DNA from: Gambelia wislizenii
Lineage: Eukaryota; Chordata; Lepidosauria; Squamata; Crotaphytidae
Direction: 5' to 3'
NCBI GenBank assembly: GCA_030847615.1
Contig: JAUMIR010000003.1
Span: 283,458,265 to 283,522,264 of the forward strand
Length of the DNA stretch: 64,000 bases
In this document: piece after piece, positions 23,075 to 35,122 of the stretch
Numbering within the stretch: position 1 is the first letter of the stretch
Layout of the letters: each line of letters begins with the position of its first letter
Translations under genes and position numbers: made by a program
The notes under the pieces: generated by a model
The model's input: the letters and a program-made list of their open reading frames with translations, nothing else
Database searches by the model: none
What the model was told of the DNA's origin: nothing

Positions 23075-23252
23075 ACTGGCAAGCTTCACTCCAGGAGGAG
23101 GGTATGTCCTATACATATTGACACTAGGACCATGCTGCACAGTCAAACATCAATTGGATTTATTGACAGCACATTTTTAAGCAAAACTGATGAACTACAT
23201 ATGCTTATCATATCAAGGATATCAATCAAGTAACTTGGCAACATATTAACAC

Positions 23253-24781
23253 TCAATGAATACAAGACAAAAGTACAGCTTTCCCAAAGGCAGCCTTGTT
23301 CCTGGAACGAGTGTCAAGTCTGTAATGGGAAATGAAAGTCAAAGGTGATGACCAAGTTGCTGCTCTGCAAACGTCCTCCAGAGGCACCCCAGAGGAAAGC
23401 TGTTGAGGTGGAGACAGCCCTTGTTGAGTGTCCTCGAACCTGTGGCGGCAGCGGCTTCTTCGCCAATTCATAGCAGAGAGCTATGGTCAATGTCACCCAC
23501 TTTGACAGACGTTGTGGTGAATACGTTCTCCAAGTCTCAAGTCAGCATAGGAAACAGTTTAGGTGACTTCCTGAAGGGAGTAGTTCTCTGGATGTAAAAG
23601 GCGAGCACCCTCCTGACACCCATGGAGTGGAAGGTACGCTCAAATTCGTCCTTCCGATCCTGCATTAGAGCAGGGAGAGCGATAGACTGATTCAAATGGA
23701 AGCTCGACACCATCTTCGGGAGGAAGGAGATGTCGGGACGGAGCACTACCTTATGTTTATGGAAGGAAGTGTATGACGGGTCCGAGCGCAAGGCAGAGTT
23801 CTCCAGCTCGATGCGCCAAAGTAATAGCAATAAGGAAAGCCGTTTTCCAAGTCAGGAACCTCAAATCAGTAGATGCCATGGGCTCGAAGGGACATAAAAC
23901 CAGCTGCGAGAGGACCAATTCAAGGCTCCACGATGGAGTCAGCTCGAGAACTGGAGGATGAAGGTTGGCGTAGTCTCTCAAGAACTTCTTCACCGTCGGA
24001 TCCATAAAAGGAGACTGGTGCCCTTTAGCCTGGAATTCAACAGAAACCGCTGCCAAGTAGCACTGAATTGATGAAAGCGAAAGCCCTGTGGTAGACAGGT
24101 GGAGAGGTGAAGGAATTCCAAGACCTTAGGGATGGAGTATGGTTCCGTAGCCAGTCCCCGATCGGCCAGAAAGGCCTCGAACCTTTTCCACTTGTAGTGA
24201 TACGATTTACGGGTGGCAGATCGTCGGGCAGCGTTGATGACAGCCTCTGGAGGAAGAGATGGAGAGATCTGGTCTGTCGGAACCGAGGACAAACCCGAGG
24301 TCACAGTGATAACAGCCCTCTGTACACAGGATGGATTCAAGGCCACAGTCTCCATGCTGTTAATCGTAGAGCCTCCACGTCTGGGTGTCTGACCTTTCCA
24401 TTCTGGATGGTGAGAAGATCGGGACGGATCAGAAGTCAGTGCCTGGCTAGATGCAGGAGGCTGGCAAATCAAGGCTGACAGGGCCACCACGGAGTGATGA
24501 GGATGGCATCCGCTCAGTCCCGATGCAGTTTTGCGATTACCCTCGTCAGCAGTGGGAATGGAGGGAAGAGGTAGCGAAGGGGTCCCGTCTAATGGAAGAG
24601 GAAATCGGCGCCCCTCATGCCCAGGGCGCGCTGTTTGGAACAGAACTGGTGGCACTGACTGTTTTCTGGTGATGCAAAGAGGTCGACGAGGAGTTCCCCA
24701 TTGTCGGAACAGGTCTGACGTTACTGACCTGTGCAGCATCCATTCATGGATGGAGACCAAAACGGTTGAGTCCATCTGCAA
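23253..24781 (-). pseudogene. DIRS 1 tyrosine recombinase, frameshifted
   Basis: The N-terminal SAM-like part reads RKSYHYKWKRFEAFLADRGL (24781 frame). The catalytic residues are all recognisable: Arg in AHRAGEL near 23810, His-x-x-Arg in GHSTRA near 23430, and the nucleophile Tyr in SHYRLD near 23324. They lie in different frames, so at least two frameshifts separate them. This enzyme integrates the circular DIRS DNA in place of an integrase. Confidence 0.8.
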
Positions 24782-24812
24782 GAGTATTATCCTCCCCCGG
24801 CAGATGGCTGGA

Positions 24813-26997
24813 TTAGAGGTAAATGTTCCTGCAAACGCACCAATCCCAGATGTTCAGTGTGAGTTGAAGCAGTTGAGGGGATCTCATTCCTCCTTGCTTC
24901 TTCAGATAGTAGTACATCACCGATGTGTTGTCTGTGACCACCAGAACTGTCTTTCCTATCACCATTGTCTCGAAGGCCTGCAGTGCCTTCTGGACGCCGA
25001 GAAGCTCTAAGACGTTGATATGGCATGTCCGTTCATTGGCATCCCAAGTGCCCTGGATTTCGTAGGATTCGAGATGGGCTCCCCATCCAAACATCAACAC
25101 GTCCATTGTTAGAGAGATGTCTGGTTGAGGAGGGTTGAATGGCATACCCGACAAGACGTTCTCCGGATCCAACCACCATTCCAGTGACCATTGAATTGCC
25201 CTTGGCATCGTGAGCAGTTTGATCGGAGAGTCGAGCAGAGGGTTGAACACTTGTAAGAACCAGTGTTGAAGCGGGAGGAACCAGAGTCTGGCAAGGCGCG
25301 TCACATAGGTAGTAGCTGCCATGTGACTGAGAAGCAACTGGACTACATGAGCCGAAAGTCTTCAGGACCAGTGGCAGGCATGGATCAGGGAACGAAGGGT
25401 GTTGAATCAGTCCCGAGATAGGTAGGCTGTGGCCGTAAGCAAATCCAACCGAGTTCCAATGAGCTGGATGGATTGGGATGGTTGGAGCTGCGACTTCTCT
25501 GTGTTGACAACAAGTCCCAGGTCATCTAACACATCTAAGATCAGACTGATGTCCAGTTCAAGCTGGCGGCGAGTTTGCCACAATCAACCAGTCGTCAATG
25601 TAGGGGAAGATCACCACTCCTCGTTGATGCAGAAAGGCCACTACCACCACCATGCACTTCGTGAAGACTCTTGGGGCGGCCAAAAGTCTAAATGGCAGGA
25701 CCTGGAATTGGAATACCTCAGTACTGATCTGGAACACCAGGAACCATCTGTGGGATGGATGAATCCCAATGTGGAAATAGGCATCTTTGAGGTCTATGGA
25801 AGCGAACCAGTCGTCTTGCTGTAGGAGTGGTGGGATGGAAGCCAGGGTAACCATCCTGAACTTCTTTGGTACTAGATACCAGTTCACTTTGTGAAGGTTG
25901 AGAATGGGACGGAGACCGCCGTCCTTCTTTGTGACCAGGAAGTACCTCGAGAAGAATCAGAGGTGGTGAAGTTCGGAGTCCATAGGTTTGATGGCCCCCT
26001 TCTGCAGCAGCATCTGCAACTCCTCGAGCAGGGGAGGGGAGGCAGGGTTGATCGACTCCGACGTGTCAGAGGTAGTGAATCGAATTCGATCCAATAGCCG
26101 TTCTGGACGATTTGAAGTACCTAGCGGTCTGATGTTATTAAAGACCAGGCTTCCTGGAAGTTCAACAGTCGATCTCCAAACAGTGGGGTCTAAAGGGAAG
26201 AGAGAAACAGAGTGAGGTGGAAATGCAGAATTTTCTCCTGGCTTGATCCTTAGATCACTGCCTTGCGGGGGGTCGGTATCACGATGCTGGCCCTTGGCTC
26301 CTCACCGATGAAACTGGCGAGGGAGATGGCAAGTATCGGGAGCATCTATAAGATTGGCAAGTGAACTCCCGTCTAAACTGGTGGCCCGATACATTGGTAT
26401 GCCAGTTGGTACGTCCCCTGGAGCGATACTGAGAAGATGAGGAAGTGGCCATGCCATACTTTTTGACGATGGTCCATATCTTCTGGGTGAACTCCAATTT
26501 TTTGTCTGTGGAGCCGTTGAAAAGCCCCGATTCAGCAAAGGGCAGGTCCTCGATGGTAGCTGAGGCCAGGGGGCTGAGACCGGAGGAACGGAGCCACGCA
26601 GGGCAATGGATCCCGCGATCGCCTTAGCAGTGCAATCTGCAACATCAGGCAGAATTCATTTGATGCCCCTGAACTGGATTGCTTCAGCCATTCGTCATCG
26701 TTCTTCTGGGATCTTGAACGAGGGGCATCATCCTCTCCCAGAGTACCTGTTGGTATGCCCCCATAGAGGCAGAGTAATTTGCCACGCGAAAACTCAGGCC
26801 TATTGCAGAATAAATCTTTTTGCCCATTATGTCGAGCTTTCAGCCTTCTGGGTCGGATGGCATTGATTGAGGACGGCATTACTTTTTATTCTAGGAAGCT
26901 TCGACCACCACTGAATTGGGTTGAGGGTGAGTCTGAAGCCATTCGATGTGTTCACCTCCAACCCGATACAGCCTATCAATTTTCTTTGAAGTAGACT
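24813..26997 (-). pseudogene. DIRS 1 reverse transcriptase-RNase H, degraded
   Basis: RT is clearest at 25887-25558: SIDLKDAYFHIGIHPSHRW, LLAAPRVFTK and the catalytic PYIDDWLIVA near 25593. RNase H follows at 25337-24813 (TMDVLMFGWGAHLES, HINVLELLGV, VVTDNTSV). Codon frames shift between segments. The region upstream to about 26997 is aligned only by position. Confidence 0.8.
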
Positions 26998-27301
26998 GGT
27001 TCAAGGAAGGGTTCTCCCATGAAGCTTGAGTGAGCTTCAGAAGGGATGGCAAGACAGGGAGAGTAGCCGTAGGAGGAGCCTTTCATTGAATCCGATGGAG
27101 GATGGGGTCCACTGGTTCCGATTCTTTCTTTACGACTTTGAGATCCAAAGCGTGGGACATACGGACCATCGGCTCAGAAAAAGCACGGATGTCGTCCGTT
27201 AGTGACACAGAGTCATCCTCCACCAGGTTGGGCCATGGAGATGGTAGCTAGGGAAGGTATGGATCCCACGAGCCCGATGAAGACAACGTCGAATGAGCAG
27301 A

Positions 27302-28572
27302 TTACGGACTGCGATCACCATGGAGCAGAGAGGTGGTACGTGGTAGTGGTGTGGGTGGAGTCGGAGGCAGAGGACGTCGGTCATGATGTGGAGATACCAG
27401 ACTCTCCGCATCTTTTCTCAGAATATCCTGTGGTTCCTCGGGATGGAGGCCTTGAGAAGAAGGGCATGCAGGCCGAGCCACATACATTTCCCTGAAGTCA
27501 TATGCTTGGGAGGTCAGAATGTGAGAGCTAGTGGGCGACATGAATCCAGCTTGGTAGACAGAGCATGCCAGGGCATAAGCCGTATAAGCAGGTTCATCCT
27601 CATGGATGCCGGACGTGAATAGCTGGGTTTGGGTAGCAACCTCGGATTCGATGACCTCAACTTCGACATCCAAGATGGAGCGTTCAAGTTGGGTTCTCAA
27701 GATGACAAGGGTTGGTGATTGGCCCTTCCGCTGGGGTGACACATCCATGTTGGAACCCAAAGGTACTCCCACTGCCACAATCTCCAACGAGCCTGTAGGG
27801 GTCGGAGCACGGCCTGGTACATTACCCTCTGCGGTTGTCACTGGGGATGGCCGGGTGAGAACAGCCTCGGCTTCGACAGCGGGTTGCGACTCAATGGTAT
27901 CAACAGGACTTGTAGCTTTATCAGTAGAGACCGCAGATGGAACAGCTGTCAACTTCAATTTTTTTGAAGCATCCTTGCTCTTTGACTTAGAGCTGTCCTC
28001 ATGCAGAGAGGAGTGTTTGTCCTTTTTCTTTTTCTTTAAGGACTGTACAGCCTCTCCAGAAGCATCAACCCGACTGGTGGGCTCAGAAGGTGCCTGGTCC
28101 CAAGGGACAGCCTTTGAGGTGGAGGGTTCGTGGTCCCATGTCGATGTTGAAGGCGTTGAGTGAGCTTGATCCTGAGATGAATCCGAAGAAGAGGCATATT
28201 TGTGTGAACCACGCACTGCTTCCGGATCCAAGGCAACCGAACAACATCAGGAAGGGCTACGGGACCGATGATGCTTTTGAGTCTTGGTCTTCAGAGAAGG
28301 CGAATGGCTGCGTTTAGGCGGTGCAGGCGCTGAAGTAGAGGCCAAGTCGAAGTAGAGGCCGGAATTAAAGCCCTCTCACATAAGAAGGACTTCAAACAGG
28401 ACATCCTATGCTTGCGTGCCTGGGGGATGAAGGCCCTACAGTGCACACAAGAGTCAACGTTATGGGTCTCTCCAAGACAAATCAGGCAGCGGGAATGGCC
28501 ATCCGCGCTCAGGAGTTTAGCCTGACATATGACACATCTCTTAAAGGGCCCTCTTGCAGACATTTTACTCAC
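27302..28572 (-). pseudogene. DIRS 1 gag-like ORF, frameshifted
   Basis: The N-terminal segment (28572-28291) carries a Cys-rich motif typical of DIRS gag: CVICQAKLLSADGHSRC and CLGETHNVDSC. After a frame change, 28231-27302 is Ser/Pro/Lys-rich (KKKKKDKHSSLHEDSSKSK) and 309 codons long. No host-gene similarity was recognised. Confidence 0.7.
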
Positions 28573-28884
28573 GGAGTTGCCAAATCCAAAGGGAAAAATG
28601 TGAAGAGTAGAAATAACCGATCCAAGTCAACACCAAATTCAGAGAGAGAATGCCAAATCCAGAGTGAGAGAAAATCGTAGTCAAAAATCCAAGCCAAGTC
28701 AAAATTCCAAATCAAAAGTGAAAGAGAAAAAACTAGCGAACGAAGGTTCCTTCAAGCTGCTAACGTGGCGGAAAGAAAGGAACTGAGGGGAATTAGGCGG
28801 GGGTGCCTTAAAAGGGACCATTAGGGTAGGCGCAGGCACAGGAATAACCCAACTGTGTGATTGACAGAGACCACGAAGAAGATT

Positions 28885-30427
28885 AACTTTTACTAGAAAC
28901 CCTAGTCTGGAAACCCACTTCAAAACAAGTTTGATGTTTGCCAGATGACTGCAAATGATGGTTAGCCAAATTTGACAGTGCCAAAATGTAGCTAAACTTC
29001 CTCATTCATGGCTTGGTAAGCTGTCAGAACTAAGCCAGCCAATGTCACTACAAAAAAGAAAATATTCTAATTTGGTGGGGGTTTTTTTCCCCTTCTCCAA
29101 TGCTGAGGTACACAAAGCAGAATCTACCCAACTGGACTTAAGGAATGAGGAAATTAACAACAAAAAAAGCACCCACTTATATTAGCTGGACAACTTTTTG
29201 TGATTCGCTCTTATAAACATATGAAACTGTGGTATTTTTGCTTAAACCCCTCAGAAAGATGCAATGAGCTTCATCAAAGTTGTTGAGGCTTCTTGAAGAA
29301 CCAACTGCCCCAATCTGTCCCCAAACAAATATTATCCATCACAGCTAGTAATGCAGTCCTGGCTTGAATACAGAATAACCTAAGTCTGCCAAATTCACCA
29401 AGTGCACCATAAATTGACAGGTGACTTGAAGGCACACACACACAAAGACACACCACCTATACCAAGAATTTCTTTGAAGTTAAAAACTGCTACTGATTCA
29501 TTTCCCCATTTCATCCACTTTAAGCACAGAACAGTTTGTTTTGGTCTGCATTCACAATGTTTTAGAAAGTATATCATTTTTCTCCAAAATTCAGGCTCTC
29601 TACTAGCACTACAGCATATAAAACTTTTGCTGAATTTTAAGCATTAAAACTCTGAATGGCAGCTGAAATGCCAACAATTAAGGAAACTTTCAGTTACCCC
29701 AACTACATAACCTTTGAAAAAGAAATGAGGCAGTAAAAGAGAAGGGGAGGGGAGGAGATCCTGGCTTTGTGGGACAGATCAGACCTTGGAATGGAATAAA
29801 GTTCAACTGGTGGCACCTCCAGTTTCAAGGTTCAGGTATCTAACAAGTCCCCTATTCTTTGTATCCATCTTGTCTTAATACTTGTCTGTTTACATCTTTT
29901 AGCCTTTCGTTATAATGCTAATTAATAAAGTACTGTTTGCACTTATTTGTTGTCGGTCTGTGTTTCACATGACAAGTTTTCAAGAAAGTTTCAGGAAGGG
30001 ATCAAAATGTCCACTTAATTATCCAAGCGCCCAGCACTGTCTGAACAAGAAACATGCCAAAGGAGTACAAAACAGTTCACTGCAGCTCACCTCAAAAAAT
30101 AGTTGAGGGCAGAAAATACAATGAATAAAAATTACAAGAAAAGTATTGAAGAAAATCACTATACTCCCCCTGCCTGTATACCACAAAGAAAGATTCCAAA
30201 TTTCATACAGACTAATAATGCTGGGTGGGAGGAATATGGATACCATCCTTCAGCTCCAAAAAGCCTAATATTCTGGAGGGACCATGACTCTCTGAGAACC
30301 TCCAGATGAGCACACCAATCAACCGCTCTTCCATTACGGTTTCTTTACCATTTCTCTTCTACTCTTGCTTCTACAATCCATGAGTCCTAATCCTTGAATC
30401 CAGGAGAGAGAGAAAGAGAGAGCATCT
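28885..30427. other. ITSN1 intron 7, unassigned stretch
   Basis: No recognised repeat apart from a short (CA)n at about 29434-29446. Confidence 0.5.
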
Positions 30428-30570
30428 CATAGAATCATAGAATCATAGAATTGCAGAGTTGGAAGAGACCACGAGGGCCATCCAGTCCAACCCCCTGCCA
30501 TGCAGGAAATCATGATCAAAGCATCCCCGACAGATGGCCATCCAGCCTCTGTTTAAAGACCTCTCATCTT
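30428..30570 (-). mobile_element. CR1 3' end
   Basis: TCATAGAATCATAGAATTGC followed by GTTGGAAGAGACCACGAG and CCAGTCCAACCCCCTGCCA: the CR1 3' end read on the opposite strand. Strongly 5'-truncated. Confidence 0.9.
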
Positions 30571-31263
30571 CTAACAAATTCTAACAACTAAATAACGAAT
30601 GTGTTAAAGTGTAGAAAAACTATCAGCATGAATCAGGCGATCTATGGAGCTCAAGAATACCAGGGAGAAAACTAATAAATCAATACTTGAATAAACCAAT
30701 TAATTGTTTTTTCAAATTTTGGGATCAAGTGCATATCAAATTGGGTTGATAGGTCTACTCTAAGACAGATGGATAGAAAGAGGGAATGGAGGACTTGTTT
30801 AAGTTATATACTGGCATGGGGCTTCACAGAAGAAATTCAGTACTGATAAGATGGCAAAATGCAAGCACTGTCTAGAACACCAAGTAGTATACATTAAGTC
30901 CTGCCAAAACCACTTCCATGAAGGCTTACAATCACAGTTTAGTGAAAATTGTTTTTTAGGCAGTATCTTGTCATTTACACTGAAAACTCTTCTCTTTTTA
31001 GGTATATATATTTAGAGATGCATCCTCTTATTTTAGATATATAGGCACAACCTCAAAAAGATGAGAACATATAGCATGAAATGAGATTATAAATGATTAT
31101 ACTGATACACAAAAATGCTTTTTGACAAGAATCCACTCTAATGTCTAACTACATGCTTCTGAATTATAATACTGTATGGCAAAGTCACATCCCTTATTTA
31201 CAGGTACCCTTCTTGGACTGAATGGGAATATTTGTGTTTAAACAGCCACAGAACCATACTTAC
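30571..31263. other. ITSN1 intron 7, distal part
   Basis: No recognised element. Confidence 0.5.
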
Positions 31264-31357
31264 CCAGCCACATCAAATGATTGTGCCTTTTGTAATTTTG
31301 CATTTAATTGTGACCCTGCACCAGATCTACTGAAGGAAGAACTCTTTGGCAATGTGG
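31264..31357 (-). CDS. ITSN1: ITSN1 exon 7: linker with Ser-rich and QKAQSF motif
   Basis: The 94-nt exon encodes [30 protein letters not shown] and two bases of a glycine codon. KSSSFSRSG and QKAQSFD are recognisable intersectin 1 linker motifs. The acceptor is TATTCTCTTTCAG and the donor GTAAGTATGG. It is the last exon before the 9.3-kb intron that holds the first DIRS element. Confidence 0.94.
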
Positions 31358-31464
31358 CTGAAAGAGAATAGTTATGTTTTAAGGTCAATGAAATTAAATG
31401 TCAAGTACGTCCAACTAGTTAATATTGCATTTTAAATTGCAATTACCAATATGTAAGCTGTTAA

Positions 31465-31530
31465 AGGTTAGTATACTGCCTTTTGTTAAGAAAGGCCTCA
31501 AAGTTGCTTACAAGAGAAGTATTTTTAAAA
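31465..31530 (-). repeat. Possible L2-type 3' tail remnant
   Basis: CTGCCTTTTGTTAAG and CAAAGTTGCTTACAAG match the layout of LINE2-type 3' ends seen elsewhere in the window. Weak. Confidence 0.3.
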
Positions 31531-32185
31531 ATCTAAACAACTACAAAAATTTTTAAAAGTACACCTGGAAAGTTAGGAGATAAAAATAAGAACAGCAGAA
31601 AATTTTAGAAGGTTAGGCAAAAACATAACTGATTAAGCAAAAGGTAATTGCCATAATAGATGCTATTTTACTTTTAACTTCTAATTTAAAGCATTTTAAG
31701 CAATAACATGTATAAAATACTAATGTACTTCTCTATTTTGAAAATATAAGCAATGTGAAAAAATATAGCTATGATCTTTTACAGATAAAGACAGTATAGA
31801 CCAATGCACAATTTTTCTTGAGTTACAAACTTTTTCTATTCAGAAAGTATCTCTGCAAAGAACTTAGAAAACAAGGATTTAGGACAAAAAAAATTGTATG
31901 GTTTATAAGTTTAAAATGCTGTATGGTTTATAAGTTTAACGAAGGCTTGTTATCTTCTGTTAGAAGAGTAGTACTTGCTGGGTGTGGTTTTCCCCACCTC
32001 CAACTGCTCAAGCATCCCAGAAAGCCTCTCATGGGATGTATGACAGCATGCTGCTGCAACAGGCTGAGAAAAAAATGATGTTGAAATCTTTCATAAACAA
32101 AATCCAAAACCCACTTTTTCGGATTTTGTTTTGCTGCATGGCCAACACAGATACTTCCAGTTCAGGAGATAAACTAATGCTATTA

Positions 32186-32990
32186 CTGTACATTCCAGCG
32201 TATAAGATGACTTTTTAACCCTGTAAAATCTCCTGAAAAGTCAGGGGTCGTCTTATATGCCGGATATACGGGGGCTCGCTGGGCGGGAGGGGATCTTCTC
32301 CGTGACTCTGAATCACGGATAAGATCCCCCCGCCCAGCGAGGCTGCATGAGGGGGGAAGCCTCACTGGGTGGGAGGGGATCTTCTCCGTGACTCTGAGTC
32401 ATAGAAAAGATCCCTCCTGGCCCAGCGAGGCTGCACGGGGGGGGGGGGAGCCTCGCTGGGCGGGAGGGGCTGAGCCTCTCCTCAGCCAGCCAGCCCCCGC
32501 GATTCCCCAACTCGCGAGGAGGCTGGTCAGCCTCCCCATGGGTTGGGGAATCGTGGGAGATGGCTGAGCCTCTCCCGAGGAAGGCAGCCATCTCCCGCCA
32601 GCCTCCTCTCAGGTAGGGGAATCGCGGGAGGTGGCTGGCTGACTGGGGAGATTCCCCAGTCCCACGATTCCCCAGTCAGCCAGTTCAGGGAGGCTTTGGG
32701 GAGGGTGGAAGGGTTGCTGGCTAGAGGGGGGAGGCTTTCCAGCCACCACCCACCCTCACCAAAGCCGTGATCAGGCTTCCAATCGTGGCTGTGGGGAGGG
32801 TGGAAGGGTGGCTGGCTGGAGGGGGGAAAGCTTTCCAGCCACCACCTTCCCTCCCCGAAGCTGCAATCAGGAGTCCGATCACAGCTTTGGGGAGGGCAGG
32901 TGGTGGGAGGTAGTCTTATACGGCGAGTACATCCCAAACTCTGTATTTTAACTTAAAATTTGGGGGGGTTGTCTTATACGCCAGAAGCAC
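32186..32990. mobile_element. Palindromic GC-rich transposon, copy C
   Basis: The left end CTGTACATTCCAGCGTATAA is preceded by TA. The right side keeps the subterminal CCCAAACTCTGTATTTTAAC and GTCTTATACGCCAG, but the last bases are lost. The interior is different again: GGGGATCTTCTCCGTGACTC hairpins, then GGAGGGTGGAAGGGTGGCTG units. Open frames inside are artefacts. Confidence 0.75.
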
Positions 32991-33159
32991 AGACCATTTA
33001 ACTGACTTGATACAGAAGGCGTGATGGTTCTGTTTTATAAATGCGATCTGATCTTTTTTGGGCTGTTATAGGGGTGCATTCCTAGTATTTTCTAGATTTT
33101 TTTTCAAATCAGAGAAGCACAAATCAATCTGTATAGTAGAAGTCAGTAATTCAGCATAC

Positions 33160-33339
33160 CAGGATGACTGAAAGCAGGAAGAGGTTGGATAACAGCTGGT
33201 GCTCCATTTGCAAGGGGAGGCACAGATGCAGTAGGAGCAGAAGATACTAAAGGTGGAGACATTCCCACTACTGGAATAGATGCCATTGGCACAGGAGCAA
33301 CAGCTGTAAGTGGTGGTATACTAGTAATACCACCTATAC
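33160..33339 (-). CDS. ITSN1: ITSN1 exon 6: Pro/Ala/Ser-rich linker between EH domains
   Basis: This 180-nt exon (residues 116-176) encodes low-complexity linker including [19 protein letters not shown] and [17 protein letters not shown]. It has no fold of its own; in the family this segment is a flexible spacer between the EH domains. The acceptor is TTTGTCTTACAG and the donor GTATGC. The sequence differs from my recall of the mammalian linker at several positions but keeps its length and phase. Confidence 0.94.
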
Positions 33340-33872
33340 CTGTAAGACAAAGATAAATTTACATTTATCAGTTTATAAGCAGAAGACTTATATGACAATG
33401 GCATCGTTTGGACAGAACACAATACTATGATTTAGGTTACATTAGAGTTAGGCAGCTGCTGGAGATTGAGGGCCATATTGGCTCCTAAAGCACCCTGGAA
33501 AGTCATGAATCCTACCACACCTACCCACATTCTTTTTGGTTTTATTGGCCTGAAGTACCTGTAAAGTCTGCTGGGGGTGTTGTGACAAATTTCATATTTT
33601 TGACTCTCTTTGGATCATTTTATACCTTGGAGAGGTGTTATTTAGAAAATGAAGTGATCCCACAGTTGGAAAAAAGACTTATCTGGGGCCTAGAATCACC
33701 AGTGGGAAGGGGGATAAAATATGGCACTTTTTTTTGTCCCAGAAGGCCACAAAACAGAGAAGTTGCACCTGTTTCAGTTGCTGGATGAAATGGAAAATCA
33801 CAAACCACAACAATATTTGAAGGCTCACCAATTATAAAGGAAAGAAAGATGTATCCCCAGCAAAAATCATGT

Positions 33873-34106
33873 TGCTGTTGTGTGACTTCAAGTTGTTTCA
33901 ACTTATGGAGGTCCTAAGGCAATGCTATCATGGTGTTGTTTTGGCAGGATTTGTTCAGAGGGGGTGTGCCTTTGCCTTCCTCTGGGGCTGAAAGAGGGTG
34001 ACTTCCTCAAGGTCAATCAGTGGGTTTCTACAGCTGAGTGGGGATTCAACCCCTGGTCTCTAGGGTCGTAGTCCAGGGCTCAAATCACTACACCACGCTG
34101 GCTCTC
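33873..34106 (-). mobile_element. Sauria-type SINE (tRNA-derived, BovB-like tail)
   Basis: On the minus strand the 5' head reads AGCCAGCGTGGTGTAGTGGT (A-box region), followed by GGGGTTGAATCC (B-box-like) and CAGAGGAAGGCAAAGGCA. The 3' end is CATAAGTTGAAACAACTTGA and CACACAACAGC. The tail matches the BovB 3' end, consistent with mobilisation by BovB. It is a SINE and not a tRNA gene. Confidence 0.85.
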
Positions 34107-34221
34107 AAATGAAAATATTACATCAAATCAAATATAAATCTGACAAAAGTTACAACAGAATCTGCTTTTTAAAAATAAACAATTTATTTTGTGCCAGGTT
34201 TAAAGCAAACCATACTATTAA

Positions 34222-34275
34222 ATAGTAGCCTATAAAGATCTATCTATCTACCTACCTACCTACCTACCTATCTAA
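34222..34275. repeat. Tetranucleotide microsatellite
   Basis: (ATCT)n passing into (ACCT)n. Confidence 0.9.
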
Positions 34276-35122
34276 TTCTCTTGGTTCTGTTGCCTTTCCC
34301 AGTGTGCTGACTGGCTGCTTAGGAAACACACCCAACCAAATACCACCAACATGCAAATTCCCTCTCCACCTCACAATCCACTCCTGACACTCAGTCTGTG
34401 GCCCAATTTCCTGCCACCCAATCTGAGATTGGGACCTAGACAGTCAACTGGCAGCAGCAGCAGGTCACCTGCTACGGGTTCCAGGCAGTTAACTTGTGGC
34501 AGCCGTGGCAGCAGCAGGACAACAGAGCAAGTCACCCTTAGCAATTCTGGGAAAAGTGTGGAATGCTGAGAAGAGGGAGGAGGAATTTAAAAATCCACTG
34601 GCCTACCTTACAGGGTTGTCGTGAAGTCTACCAGGTATTATTTGGGGAGTTTTTTAAATGGTGTATGTTACGCCAGGTACAGCTAGTTTTCAGAGAATAG
34701 ATACACTAGAAGAACCTGCATGCAGCTTCTGTTAAAACAGATTGGTAATCAAGTATAAAGAAAACCTTTATTATAATAGGCCATCCCTATTTTACTCTAT
34801 TAAAGATAGTAAAGCAGTATGAAACTTTGTAGAAAACAAAAGAAATTACTTTGTCTGCTTAAAAGATCAGTAAGCCTTGGTTTTGTGTAATATGTACAAG
34901 GTGCTGCACATTTGGGCTTGGATGCCCTCCTCCTATTTCCATCTGGCCACGAGAGAGGCTTCAACAAGAAAACACTATACCCAGGGGTGGTGTCAAAGAA
35001 TGCAGCCATTATGGTAACATTTGGGCATACTTTTGTTGCAATTGCTGCACAGGTGACATGAATTTTGGCAGCTGAGAGCATCAACAACTGTAGATGGAGA
35101 AGACAAAGAAGAGATTACTGCA
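34276..35122. other. ITSN1 intron 5, unassigned stretch
   Basis: No recognised family before the DIRS-like element. Confidence 0.4.

Larger units (their letters stand above)
22691..28884 (-). mobile_element. DIRS retrotransposon 1, nearly complete
   Basis: Element sense is minus (5' end near 28884). Gag, RT-RNase H and tyrosine recombinase remnants follow in the usual DIRS order. Inverted terminal repeats match between about 22736-22895 and 28765-28884 (CAGTTGGGTTATTCCTGTGC at left against GCACAGGAATAACCCAACTG at right), the left copy having about 60 extra bases. An internal complementary region sits at 22979-23074. There are no target duplications, as expected for recombinase-mediated integration. 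Coding frames are interrupted. Confidence 0.9.

Noticed and set aside
27302..28231. 309-codon open frame as a novel host gene
   Set aside because: Position and composition match gag of the surrounding DIRS element, and the Cys-rich gag start lies just upstream in another frame.
33873..34106. tRNA-like A and B boxes on the minus strand
   Set aside because: Followed by a SINE body and BovB-type tail; it is a SINE head and does not show a tRNA cloverleaf with conserved anticodon stem.
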